NCBI GenBank assembly: GCA_021323655.1
Contig: JAJPKO010000061.1
Location: forward strand, 1 to 39,376
Reading direction: 5' to 3'
Length of the DNA: 39,376 nucleotides
From: Acidobacteriaceae bacterium
Lineage (GTDB): Bacteria > Acidobacteriota > Terriglobia > Terriglobales > Acidobacteriaceae
Below, in pieces: positions 1 through 6,526 of the stretch. Every line of letters begins with the position of its first letter. Within the stretch, counting starts at the first letter, position 1. The position numbers and the translations under genes were made by a program. A model generated the notes under the pieces. It was given only the letters and a program-made list of their open reading frames with translations. It made no database searches and was not told where the DNA came from.

Positions 1-278
1 CCAAGCCGCGAAGCGATGGTCAGCAGCATATCCAGGGAGAAGTCTTTCCATTCGCCGCGCTTGATCTTCGAAACGCGCGGCTGCGAGATACCAAGCTCTC
101 TGGCGGCCACTGCCTGTGTCCATCCTTTGGCCGCGATGCGTTTCTCGATACGGATCATTACCTCGGCGCGCATCTTGAGAATGGCCGCTTCATCTTCATC
201 AAAGCCGAGATCGAGAAAGATATTGCTGCTGCCTTTGGTGATCCTGTTGTCGCCCCAACGGGAATCGGTCTTCTTCAT
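1..278 (-). CDS. higA: HigA-type antitoxin, XRE/HTH family (3' end cut by window edge)
   Basis: The frame reads from an ATG at 278 towards the left edge without a stop, so about 92 N-terminal residues are visible. The N-terminal part (NIFLDLGFDEDEAAILKMRA) is the typical lead-in of this antitoxin family. It is followed by a helix-turn-helix in which TQAVAARELGISQPRVSKI holds the recognition helix. The start lies 3 bases after the higB stop, the order expected for higB-higA operons, where the toxin is first. By family knowledge the antitoxin binds and neutralises HigB and represses their shared promoter. The C-terminus lies outside the window, so completeness cannot be judged. Confidence 0.88.
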   Translation of the reverse strand, partial: MKKTDSRWGDNRITKGSSNIFLDLGFDEDEAAILKMRAEVMIRIEKRIAAKGWTQAVAARELGISQPRVSKIKRGEWKDFSLDMLLTIASRL

Positions 279-281
279 CTT

Positions 282-602
282 TCATTCTCCAATCAGCTTG
301 TATCGCCGTTTCGCAAGCTCCAAGTCGTTCTGACTCGTCTTCCGAGTTTTCTTCTCGAAGGCGTGAAGCACATAAATAGCGTTCGCAAACTTCGCAACGT
401 AAATCACCCGCCAGGCTCCATTGAGGTGAACCCGAATCTCATAGGCGCCTTTGCCCACGTCCTTCAATGGTTTGAAGTCAACCGGCATCAGTCCGCTCTG
501 CACCCGGAGAAGCTCATCGCCAAGCGCCTTGCGAACTTCCGCTGGAAACTCCCGCAGATCGTCCCGGCTGCTGCCAATGAACAAAATGGGCTTCGTTTCC
601 AT
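282..602 (-). CDS. higB: HigB-type toxin, RelE/Gp49-like (DUF891)
   Basis: This is a 106-residue basic protein of the phage Gp49-like/HigB family, normally 95-120 residues, so it appears full length. Diagnostic segments are the early SSRDDLREFPAEVRKALGDEL helix, the central DFKPLKDVGKGAYEIRV strand pair, WRVIYVAKF and the C-terminal VLHAFEKKTRKTSQNDLELA. The last carries the basic and Lys-Lys residues that in RelE-fold toxins contact mRNA. By family it would be a ribosome-dependent mRNA endonuclease inhibited by the HigA partner directly downstream. No Shine-Dalgarno lies before the ATG, and a consensus -10 sits only 7 bases upstream, suggesting leaderless translation. Such modules usually stabilise mobile elements, which fits the conjugative genes that follow. 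Confidence 0.9.
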   Translation of the reverse strand: METKPILFIGSSRDDLREFPAEVRKALGDELLRVQSGLMPVDFKPLKDVGKGAYEIRVHLNGAWRVIYVAKFANAIYVLHAFEKKTRKTSQNDLELAKRRYKLIGE

Positions 603-609
603 TCAGGCA

Positions 610-618
610 ATTATACCA
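610..618 (-). promoter_or_regulatory. Extended -10 promoter for higBA
   Basis: Read on the minus strand this is TGGTATAAT: a perfect TATAAT hexamer (615-610) preceded by the TG of an extended -10 element. A weak -35 (TGTTGG) lies 17 bases further upstream. The hexamer ends 7 bases before the higB ATG, so transcription would begin at or next to the start codon. Confidence 0.6.
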
Positions 619-664
619 ATACTTATCTAAATCCAACAGCCGCCTGCAAGTCGGGGTACGGCCT

Positions 665-1897
665 ATGCGAGTAGACGTGCAGGGCACAACGCCACAGTAT
701 CGCCTGTTGCGCGGCGATGCGCTGGCGTGTCTGCGTGTGCTGCCCGATGAATGCGTACAGTGCGTCGTAACCTCGCCGCCGTATTGGGGCTTACGCGACT
801 ACGGTGTCGATGGGCAGATCGGCCTCGAGGCCACGCCGGAGGAATATGTCCTCAAGTTGGTTGCGGTCTTCCGTGAAGTGCGTCGCGTGCTGCGCGGCGA
901 CGGGACCCGCTGGCTCAATCTCGGTGACACTTACTTCGGAAGCTGGGGCAACTACGGCCGGCAGAACCGTGGACATGGATCGCAGCGCGAGATCGTGAAC
1001 GGCAGCGCTGTTCCCAATCCGGCCTATGATGGCCTTGAGAACTTCCGCCCGCCAAGCACCCTTCCGCACCCGACTCTTAAACCAAAAGACCTTGTCGGCA
1101 TTCCGTGGATGCTGGCCTGCGCTCTGCGCGCGGACGGCTGGTGGCTGCGCTCCGACATCATCTGGCACAAACCGAATCCGCTTCCCGAAAGCGTCACCGA
1201 CCGGCCCACGAAGAGTCATGAGTACCTGTTTCTGCTTGCCAGAAGTGGCTCTTACTTCTATGACGCCGAAGCGATCAGCGAGATTGCCGTGGGCGACACG
1301 CCCGGCAATCCCACCCATAAGGACAAGACCGCATACGAGAACGGCGATCTTCACATGCGGACGAAGGCCGGACTGGCAAAGGTGACCGCAGTATCGCGGC
1401 GCAATAAGCGGTCGGTCTGGACGATTGCGGTGGAAGCGTTCTCGGACGCGCACTTCGCCACCTTCCCGGCGAAGCTCGTAGAACCCTGCATCCTTGCCGG
1501 CACCAGCGAACACGGCTGTTGTGCGAGTTGCGGCGCGCCGTGGGCGCGGATCATCAAGCGCAGCGTTGATTTTCAGTCCGGCAGCGGCAGAGCGGGCCAT
1601 GCGCCATCAGGCAAGTTCGCTGGCAGCACCCAGGCGGAGAGTGGCGATTACGACGTCCGCCTCGGTCCGGTCGTTACGACCGTGACCCTCGGCTGGGAGC
1701 CGTCCTGCTCGTGCTCGGCGCCTGTGGCGCCTTGCACGGTTCTCGATCCCTTCAATGGAGCCGGAACGACCGGCCTCGTCGCGCTGCGACTTGGCCGCAA
1801 TTACATCGGCATTGAGCTGAACGCGGAGTATGTCGCCATGTCCGAGCGCCGCATCCGCGAGGATGCTCCGCTCTTCCGGCAGGGAGGACAGCCATGA
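665..1897 (+). CDS. Site-specific DNA methyltransferase, SPPY type (N4-cytosine or N6-adenine)
   Basis: The 410-residue protein has methyltransferase motif IV SPPYWGLRDYG at residues 37-47 near the N-terminus and the SAM-binding motif DPFNGAGTTG near residue 365. This order (IV before I) defines the beta class of amino-methyltransferases, and the SPPY form is most often N4-cytosine specific. Before the SAM motif is a cysteine-rich insert (CCASCGAPW and later CSCSAP), probably a zinc ribbon. No restriction endonuclease is adjacent, so it is best read as an orphan methylase that modifies or protects the element. Its last four bases overlap the start of the C5 methylase (ATGA), indicating translational coupling. 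The ATG has only a weak ribosome-binding site. Confidence 0.9.
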   Translation: MRVDVQGTTPQYRLLRGDALACLRVLPDECVQCVVTSPPYWGLRDYGVDGQIGLEATPEEYVLKLVAVFREVRRVLRGDGTRWLNLGDTYFGSWGNYGRQNRGHGSQREIVNGSAVPNPAYDGLENFRPPSTLPHPTLKPKDLVGIPWMLACALRADGWWLRSDIIWHKPNPLPESVTDRPTKSHEYLFLLARSGSYFYDAEAISEIAVGDTPGNPTHKDKTAYENGDLHMRTKAGLAKVTAVSRRNKRSVWTIAVEAFSDAHFATFPAKLVEPCILAGTSEHGCCASCGAPWARIIKRSVDFQSGSGRAGHAPSGKFAGSTQAESGDYDVRLGPVVTTVTLGWEPSCSCSAPVAPCTVLDPFNGAGTTGLVALRLGRNYIGIELNAEYVAMSERRIREDAPLFRQGGQP

Positions 1898-3420
1898 GAT
1901 ACCTCTCTGTCTGCTCCGGTATCGAAGCCGTCTCGGTTGCATGGCAACCTCTCGGCTGGAAGCCTGCCATGTTTGCCGAGATCGATCCCTTCTGCTGCTG
2001 GCTTCTGCGCTCGCGCTATCGCGCATCGCGCCCTGTGTTCATGCCCAGTCCGCACGACGCACCGGATCGCAAAGAGGCCCAGCGCCGTGCGGCAGCCATT
2101 CGCAACATCGTTGCTCTGCCTGCCGATGGCGACATCATCAACGCTGGAGATTTCACACGCATAGGTAAAGAAGATGTGGGAACAATCGACCTTCTGGCCG
2201 GAGGAACACCTTGCCAGTCTTTCTCCGTCGCCGGTAAGCGAGTTGGACTGGATGATCCGCGTGGCAACCTCACCATCGAATTTGCTCGACTTGCTGGCCG
2301 AATCCGCCCCGTATGGCTGGTGTGGGAGAACGTCCCCGGCGTCCTGTCGATTGACGACGGACGGACGTTTGGAGCCTTCCTCGGCATGTTGGTCGAATGT
2401 GGGTATGGGGTCGCCTACAGAATTTTGGACGCTCGATTTTTCGGAGTACCCCAGCGTCGCCGCCGCGTCTTCGTTATCGGACATCTTGGAGACTGGAGAG
2501 GTCCAGCAGCAGTATTTCTTGAGTTCGCGTGCCTGTCGGGGTATCCTTCGCCGCGCCGAGAAGCGCGGGAAGATATTGCCCCCACGCTTAGCGCACGCGC
2601 TCATGGCGGTGGCGGGCCAGGATCGCACTTCGATATCGACGGCGGCCTGATTCCGAGCACAGGCGCTACTTCGTACTGCCTCAATGCCGGAGGCATGGGT
2701 AGGCAGGACTTTGAGACAGAAACGCTGATCGCGCATTCGCTCTCCGCAGACGGATTTGATGCCTCCGAAGATGGCACCGGGCGCGGCGTCCCGATGGTGC
2801 CTGTCGCCATCTGTACCGCGCATACGCAATCGAACGGCAGTGGTTTCTCGGATGGCATCGCGCACTCTCTGGAGAGTGGCGGCGCCCAGGCCGTCGCATT
2901 CAACCTCCGTGGCAGAGAAGGTGGCGCCCTGCCGGAGGTCTCAGACGCTGCCAGTCTCCGCGCAGCCGCTGGCGGCAGCAGCAATAGCTACATTGCATTT
3001 TCCGCTAAGGACTGCGGCTCCGATGTGGATGAGATCGCGCCCACGCTGCGCGGCATGGGACACGACGGTAGCCATGCCAACGGCGGCGGACAGGTAGCTG
3101 TCGCGTGGACGCAGGAACTTACCGCATCGACCGATGTAGCCGGGACCCTTCAACGCGGAGGCGAAGGAGGGCGTGCCGATGGCGTGATGACAGCGCAGAT
3201 GGCCGTGCGCCGGCTGACGCCGCGCGAGTGTGAGCGCCTGCAGGGATTTCCCGACGATTACACCCTGGTCGAGTACCGCGGCAAACTCGCCTCCGATGGC
3301 CCCCGCTACAAGGCCCTTGGCAATTCGATGGCTGTCCCCGTCATGCGCCTGATCGGACAACGCATCGCGGCGGTCGATGCGATCCTCCGTAATGAAAACA
3401 GCGCGAGGCAGGAGCCATGA
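1894..3420 (+). CDS. DNA (cytosine-5-)-methyltransferase
   Basis: This 508-residue protein has the ordered motifs of C5 methylases. Motif I is SVCSGIEAVSVAW. Motif IV is GGTPCQSFS with catalytic Cys107. Motif VI is WENVPG, motif VIII is QRRRRVFVIG, motif IX is RECERLQGFPDDY, and motif X is RYKALGNSMAVPV near the C-terminus. Between VIII and IX, about residues 220-430, lies the long target-recognition region. It contains five copies of a short Ala-x-(Thr/Ser)-Leu followed by glycine-rich sequence (APTLSARAHGGGG, AHSLSADG, AHSLESGG, APTLRGMGHDG, AGTLQRGGEGG). Enzymes of this layout are common on phages and conjugative elements. It overlaps the preceding methylase by 4 bases, and no nuclease partner is seen. 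Confidence 0.95.
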   Translation: MRYLSVCSGIEAVSVAWQPLGWKPAMFAEIDPFCCWLLRSRYRASRPVFMPSPHDAPDRKEAQRRAAAIRNIVALPADGDIINAGDFTRIGKEDVGTIDLLAGGTPCQSFSVAGKRVGLDDPRGNLTIEFARLAGRIRPVWLVWENVPGVLSIDDGRTFGAFLGMLVECGYGVAYRILDARFFGVPQRRRRVFVIGHLGDWRGPAAVFLEFACLSGYPSPRREAREDIAPTLSARAHGGGGPGSHFDIDGGLIPSTGATSYCLNAGGMGRQDFETETLIAHSLSADGFDASEDGTGRGVPMVPVAICTAHTQSNGSGFSDGIAHSLESGGAQAVAFNLRGREGGALPEVSDAASLRAAAGGSSNSYIAFSAKDCGSDVDEIAPTLRGMGHDGSHANGGGQVAVAWTQELTASTDVAGTLQRGGEGGRADGVMTAQMAVRRLTPRECERLQGFPDDYTLVEYRGKLASDGPRYKALGNSMAVPVMRLIGQRIAAVDAILRNENSARQEP

Positions 3421-4002
3421 GCCTCTGCTCCTTCACAGCATTGGCGCTTTCCCTGCGGAAGAGAGCAGACCTCGACCTTCGCCCTGCACACGTCCACTCC
3501 GTACCCAAGTCGCACAGCTTCGCCTTTCACGTGGTCACCCACGACTCGGCCCTCGCTCTGTGCGTGGGCAGGCAACGATGCGGAAGACTGCCAGGTACGA
3601 TTCACCCACTCCCTGTGGTCTACGCACGCATGGAAGGCGCGACCGCACGGACGACTCCGGCGTGCAGCGTGCGAATCAGACGCATCCTTGTCCAGACACC
3701 TTCAGACGGATGTTTCCGTAGAGCGCCATCTCTCCTGGTTTCGCCCCTGTCTCACTCGGCCACTCGCTCGGTTCTTATCCCGCGCCCTGCGGCAACTGCG
3801 CGGCTCTGCTTCGGCAATGCCGCCCTTCGGGTTTCGGCTTTCAGAAAATCTTTTCGGCAAACCTCGCACAGAACGCGGACGAAAAGATTTCCCGAACCTT
3901 CCGAAAAAGCGCCGCTTGGCCTTGGGAGCGGGGCACCTCACGTCGCTTCGCGCAGGAGTGTCCCGAGTAAGAACAGGGCAAATCCAAACAGGAGTTAAAG
4001 CA
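3421..4002 (+). other. Long leader or intergenic region before ssb, no convincing gene
   Basis: These 580 bases lie between the C5 methylase stop and the ssb start. A 193-codon reading frame starting at 3417 covers most of it, but its product is rich in Ser, Arg and Pro, shows no domain and competes with open frames on both strands. I do not call it a gene. The 3' half contains a distinct inverted repeat (3846-3890) and several degenerate copies of CCGAAAA/TTTTCGG. The last 15 bases hold a good ribosome-binding site (AGGAG at 3990-3994) for ssb. Confidence 0.45.
3846..3890. repeat. 11-bp inverted repeat upstream of ssb
   Basis: AAATCTTTTCG at 3846-3856 is the exact reverse complement of CGAAAAGATTT at 3880-3890, with a 23-base spacer. 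It lies about 115 bases before the ssb start and could be a regulator-binding site or an RNA hairpin in the ssb leader. Confidence 0.6.
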
Positions 4003-4410
4003 ATGGCACTCTATACCAACACCGTCACCGTTAAAGGTTACCTGGGCAAGGATGCCGAGACCTTCGCCACCAGGAACCAGAAGACAGTCGTGGTCCTCTC
4101 GCTCGCCACCAAGTCCGGCTACAAGGACCAGCAGAAAAACGAGTGGGTGAACCGCACCGAATGGCACCGCATCGTCGCCTTCGGCAAGCCCGCCGACTAC
4201 GCGAAGGGCCTGAAGAAGGGCGACTACGTGGAAGTCGAAGGCGAGCTGCGCTCGACCGAGTACGAGAAGGAAGTCGGTCAGGGCAAGAGCAAGGTCAAGG
4301 TCACCTTCCACGACAAGGAAGTGCGCGCCAACACCGTGAAGAAGCTCACGGCCCCGGCGAAGGGTGAGAACCTCGACGCCGATCCCATCACGGAGGATGA
4401 CGCCGCGTAA
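4003..4410 (+). CDS. ssb: Single-stranded DNA-binding protein
   Basis: The 135-residue protein has one OB fold: NTVTVKGYLGKDAE, then TVVVLSLATKSGYKD, WVNRTEWHRIVAFGKPADYA, KGDYVEVEGELRSTEYE and a last strand VKVTFHDKEVRANTV. This is the classic bacterial SSB pattern. The acidic tail is short (DADPITEDDAA) and lacks the DIPF tip by which chromosomal SSB recruits repair proteins, which suggests a plasmid- or element-type SSB. Start 4003 was chosen because AGGAG lies 8 bases upstream and the OB fold begins immediately. The open frame continues further upstream without homology. A second, diverged SSB follows 32 bases downstream. Confidence 0.95.
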   Translation: MALYTNTVTVKGYLGKDAETFATRNQKTVVVLSLATKSGYKDQQKNEWVNRTEWHRIVAFGKPADYAKGLKKGDYVEVEGELRSTEYEKEVGQGKSKVKVTFHDKEVRANTVKKLTAPAKGENLDADPITEDDAA

Positions 4411-4436
4411 GCGGCGTTGTCCTCCCTCACGGGAGG
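4401..4436 (+). promoter_or_regulatory. Tandem tetraloop hairpins between the two ssb genes
   Basis: CGCCGC-GTAA-GCGGCG (4401-4416) forms a 6-bp stem with a GNRA-type loop and includes the ssb stop codon. CCTCCC-TCAC-GGGAGG (4421-4436) forms a second 6-bp stem with a 4-base loop. The 3' arm of the second hairpin is the ribosome-binding site (GGGAGG) of the next gene, whose ATG is at 4443. Pairing would hide that site, so translation of the second SSB may be controlled by RNA folding or by ribosomes finishing the first gene. Confidence 0.6.
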
Positions 4437-4442
4437 TGCGAC

Positions 4443-4841
4443 ATGATGACTCTCTTTGCCAATGCCGTAACGCTCAGGGGCTTTCTCGCTAAAGATGCCG
4501 AGGCTCCGTCATCCGACCACATCCAGAATGACTCGTTCGCGGTCCTGCTGCTGGCGACTGTCTCCGGCGTCTGGGATCTCGGCAATAACGAATGGATACC
4601 GCGCACCGACTGGCATCGCATCCTCTGCCCCGGCCCGTTCTTCTGCGGCATGGTGCGTGGCATGAGGCGTGGCGATTACCTCGAAGTCGAAGGGGAGCTG
4701 CGCGCCCTGGAAGAGGAGCGTGGCGTGGTCGTTGCCGGTGAACGCTTTCCGGTCAAGCACTCCACTTGTGCCGTCCATGCAGTCCGCATTCAGCGGTTGG
4801 ACCGCCCGGAGGCACTGGTCGATTACGGCGAGGACGGCTAA
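4443..4841 (+). CDS. Second, divergent single-stranded DNA-binding protein-like
   Basis: The 132-residue protein aligns with the preceding SSB across the OB fold: NAVTLRGFLAKDAEAPS, FAVLLLATVSGVWD, EWIPRTDWHRILCPGP, RRGDYLEVEGELRALEEE and a final strand AVHAVRIQRL. Several surface positions differ, and cysteines appear in the segment CPGPFFCGM. There is no acidic SSB tail, only a short YGEDG end. The tandem arrangement suggests duplication followed by divergence. The copy may make mixed oligomers or bind single strands during conjugative transfer. GGGAGG lies 6 bases before the ATG but within a hairpin. A terminator-like structure follows. Confidence 0.82.
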   Translation: MMTLFANAVTLRGFLAKDAEAPSSDHIQNDSFAVLLLATVSGVWDLGNNEWIPRTDWHRILCPGPFFCGMVRGMRRGDYLEVEGELRALEEERGVVVAGERFPVKHSTCAVHAVRIQRLDRPEALVDYGEDG

Positions 4842-4858
4842 CCCGTTCCCGCCCTTTC

Positions 4859-4886
4859 GCGGAGGGGCTTTCGCCTCTCCGCTTTT
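4859..4886 (+). terminator. Rho-independent terminator after the second ssb
   Basis: GCGGAGGGGC, a TTTC loop and GCCTCTCCGC form a 10-bp stem with one G-U pair, followed directly by TTTT. It lies 18 bases past the stop codon at 4841. This would separate the ssb pair from the downstream transfer genes. Confidence 0.75.
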
Positions 4887-4930
4887 CTGTCGAGATGCCG
4901 CCCGTTCGACGGCGGCGGAAAGGACCACTC

Positions 4931-5236
4931 ATGATCGCCAACGCTGTCTTCGTTGCCACCTTGATTTTTCTCGCGCTCGGCTTCTGGCTCACGCGCGAGC
5001 TGCAGTTCCTGACGCCGTGGCGCAGCCTCATTCTGCACAGCTATCTCAAGAGCATCGCCCTCTACTGCGCTCTTCTCTTTGCCAACATCCTCGGCCTCAC
5101 CATCTGGATCGAGCGCAAGTTCTTCCTCCGAGACACGGGCCGCAAGCTCAAACATCTCGACCAGGAAATCCATACCGGGCAGAGTGAGCTGTCGGACGAA
5201 ATTCTCGCGCAGTTCGGCGACGACGAGGAGCGATAG
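4931..5236 (+). CDS. Small two-helix membrane protein of the conjugative module
   Basis: The 101-residue protein has two predicted membrane helices, about residues 3-21 (ANAVFVATLIFLALGFWL) and 38-60 (YLKSIALYCALLFANILGL...). A charged C-terminal tail (RKLKHLDQEIHTGQ, then acidic DDEER) is probably cytoplasmic. I do not recognise a named family. The start at 4931 has AAAGGA about 7 bases upstream; the frame is open further 5' but with non-coding character. The next gene begins 2 bases after the stop, so the two are probably co-translated. Its position ahead of replication-relaxation and coupling-protein genes suggests a role in conjugation, but this is context only. Confidence 0.75.
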   Translation: MIANAVFVATLIFLALGFWLTRELQFLTPWRSLILHSYLKSIALYCALLFANILGLTIWIERKFFLRDTGRKLKHLDQEIHTGQSELSDEILAQFGDDEER

Positions 5237-5238
5237 CC

Positions 5239-5466
5239 ATGTTGAACGAAGACCAGTATATGGAGCGCACGCCCGACCTGATCGCCAAGGTGCGCCAGAT
5301 GCGCGAGGCCGCGGAGAAAGAGATGAACCGCTTTACGCGGTTGGCCGACTACGATGTGCGCCGCGTCGTCGGCCAGAAGCCCGCGGATGTTGTGGAGCCA
5401 GGCGCCGCGCAAGCAGTCATCGAGTTTTCGCCGGAACAAAATGACGACGGTGAGGCACAGCCATGA
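5239..5466 (+). CDS. Small hydrophilic protein, unknown function
   Basis: This 75-residue protein is charged and mostly helical in its first half (RTPDLIAKVRQMREAAEKEMNRFTRLADYDVRRVV). It has an acidic C-terminus and no membrane segment or recognisable motif. GAGGAG lies about 9 bases upstream of the ATG. The gene lies 2 bases after the membrane-protein gene, and its end overlaps the following start by 4 bases (ATGA at 5463). This tight packing is the main reason to accept it as real. It could be an accessory DNA-binding or coiled-coil partner of the next protein. Confidence 0.65.
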   Translation: MLNEDQYMERTPDLIAKVRQMREAAEKEMNRFTRLADYDVRRVVGQKPADVVEPGAAQAVIEFSPEQNDDGEAQP

Positions 5467-6524
5467 GACTCGATATTCCCCAGGAATTGCCGCGCCGCCG
5501 TGAGAATGCCGATGGTTCCGAGAGCCCTGCCGAGCGTGTGCCCGCGCGGAAGGTGCCGGAGAACCCGTTGCAGCAGCGGCTCAAACAAGCTCCCGACCCC
5601 AGACCGGATGCTCGCCAAATCCGTCCGCGTGCTCCCCGCAGAAAGAAAGAGCCGACGCAGGACGTGCCGCGCGAGCGCCACCGTCCCGTCGCGTCGGACG
5701 GCTCACGCCGACCGGCGCGGGCAGCCACAAACATCGTCGGGCTGGAGCTGCGGCCCGAAGAAAAGCAGCTTCTCGCCGAAACCGGACGCTTCCGCGTCGT
5801 CCGCACAGCGGACCTCCGCGAGTCGCTCTATCACGGCAAGTCCGGCGCGCTCGACAACGATCTTCGTTATCTGCGCGACAAGGGACTCATCGAAACCAAG
5901 CGTGTCAACCTTCGCCGCGACGGGCGGCGGCGCAGCATCGAGCGCGTCGAAGTGGTCACGCTCACCAAAGAAGGCCGCCGACTCCTTATTAAGGATGGCG
6001 ATCTTCCCAAAGACCAGAAGGTCTACGCTGGTCTGGTCAAGCCGCGCGAGGTGGAGCACGACTCGCAGATTTACCGGGCTTATCAAAAAGAGGCCGAGCG
6101 CATCGAGGGCAAAGGCGGCACAAACCTGCGGGTGAAACTCGACTACGAGATCAAAGCCGACGTGCAGAAGTCGATCTATCGGGAGCGCAAAGCCGATCCC
6201 ACGCGCGACATGACTGTGATTAAGGAGCAGGTCGCAAAGCAGTTCGACTTGCCGTTTGTGGACGGCGGCATTCAGATTCCCGACGCGCGCATTGAATACG
6301 ACCTACCCAGCGATCCCGGCCACGATCCGAACTTTGATCAAGATCAGGGCTCGCGCACCGGCCACGAGGACATCGAGGTTCTGACCGCTGCTTACCACGC
6401 TGGTCATCTCCGCTCGAAGGCGCAGGCCGGCTTCCGCAACTACGCCTCGGCCTCCGACCGCGCCAGCATCACCGCAAAGATCGAAGACGACAGCCACCTG
6501 ATCGAAAACATTCTGGAGTTGTAA
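5463..6524 (+). CDS. Replication-relaxation-like winged-helix protein
   Basis: The 353-residue protein starts with about 95 Arg/Pro-rich, probably disordered residues. A winged helix follows, about 100-180 (LELRPEEKQLLAETGRF, LDNDLRYLRDKGLIETKRV, VEVVTLTKEGRRLL). The C-terminal part holds SQIYRAYQKEAERIE and the motif DGGIQIPDARIEYDLPSD, which resembles the acidic core (PD...I.YD) of the plasmid replication-relaxation family (PF13814), a nuclease-like fold. By family it would act on DNA of the mobile element, perhaps in relaxosome formation. No classical relaxase with a His-triad is visible nearby, so this protein is a candidate for that job. The family assignment is moderate, since the match is motif-level. 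Confidence 0.65.
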   Translation: MRLDIPQELPRRRENADGSESPAERVPARKVPENPLQQRLKQAPDPRPDARQIRPRAPRRKKEPTQDVPRERHRPVASDGSRRPARAATNIVGLELRPEEKQLLAETGRFRVVRTADLRESLYHGKSGALDNDLRYLRDKGLIETKRVNLRRDGRRRSIERVEVVTLTKEGRRLLIKDGDLPKDQKVYAGLVKPREVEHDSQIYRAYQKEAERIEGKGGTNLRVKLDYEIKADVQKSIYRERKADPTRDMTVIKEQVAKQFDLPFVDGGIQIPDARIEYDLPSDPGHDPNFDQDQGSRTGHEDIEVLTAAYHAGHLRSKAQAGFRNYASASDRASITAKIEDDSHLIENILEL

Positions 6525-6526
6525 CG

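Noticed and set aside
791-1600. 269-codon minus-strand frame opposite the amino-methylase
   Set aside because: It lies fully antisense to a gene with clear methylase motifs, and its product shows no family features.
1801-2865. 354-codon minus-strand frame opposite both methylases
   Set aside because: It is antisense to two well-supported genes, is rich in Arg and Cys, and has no recognisable motif.
3417-3998. 193-codon open frame after the C5 methylase, overlapping its stop as ATGA
   Set aside because: The product is Ser/Arg/Pro-rich without domain or hydrophobic core, and equally long frames exist on other strands; high GC makes such frames common.
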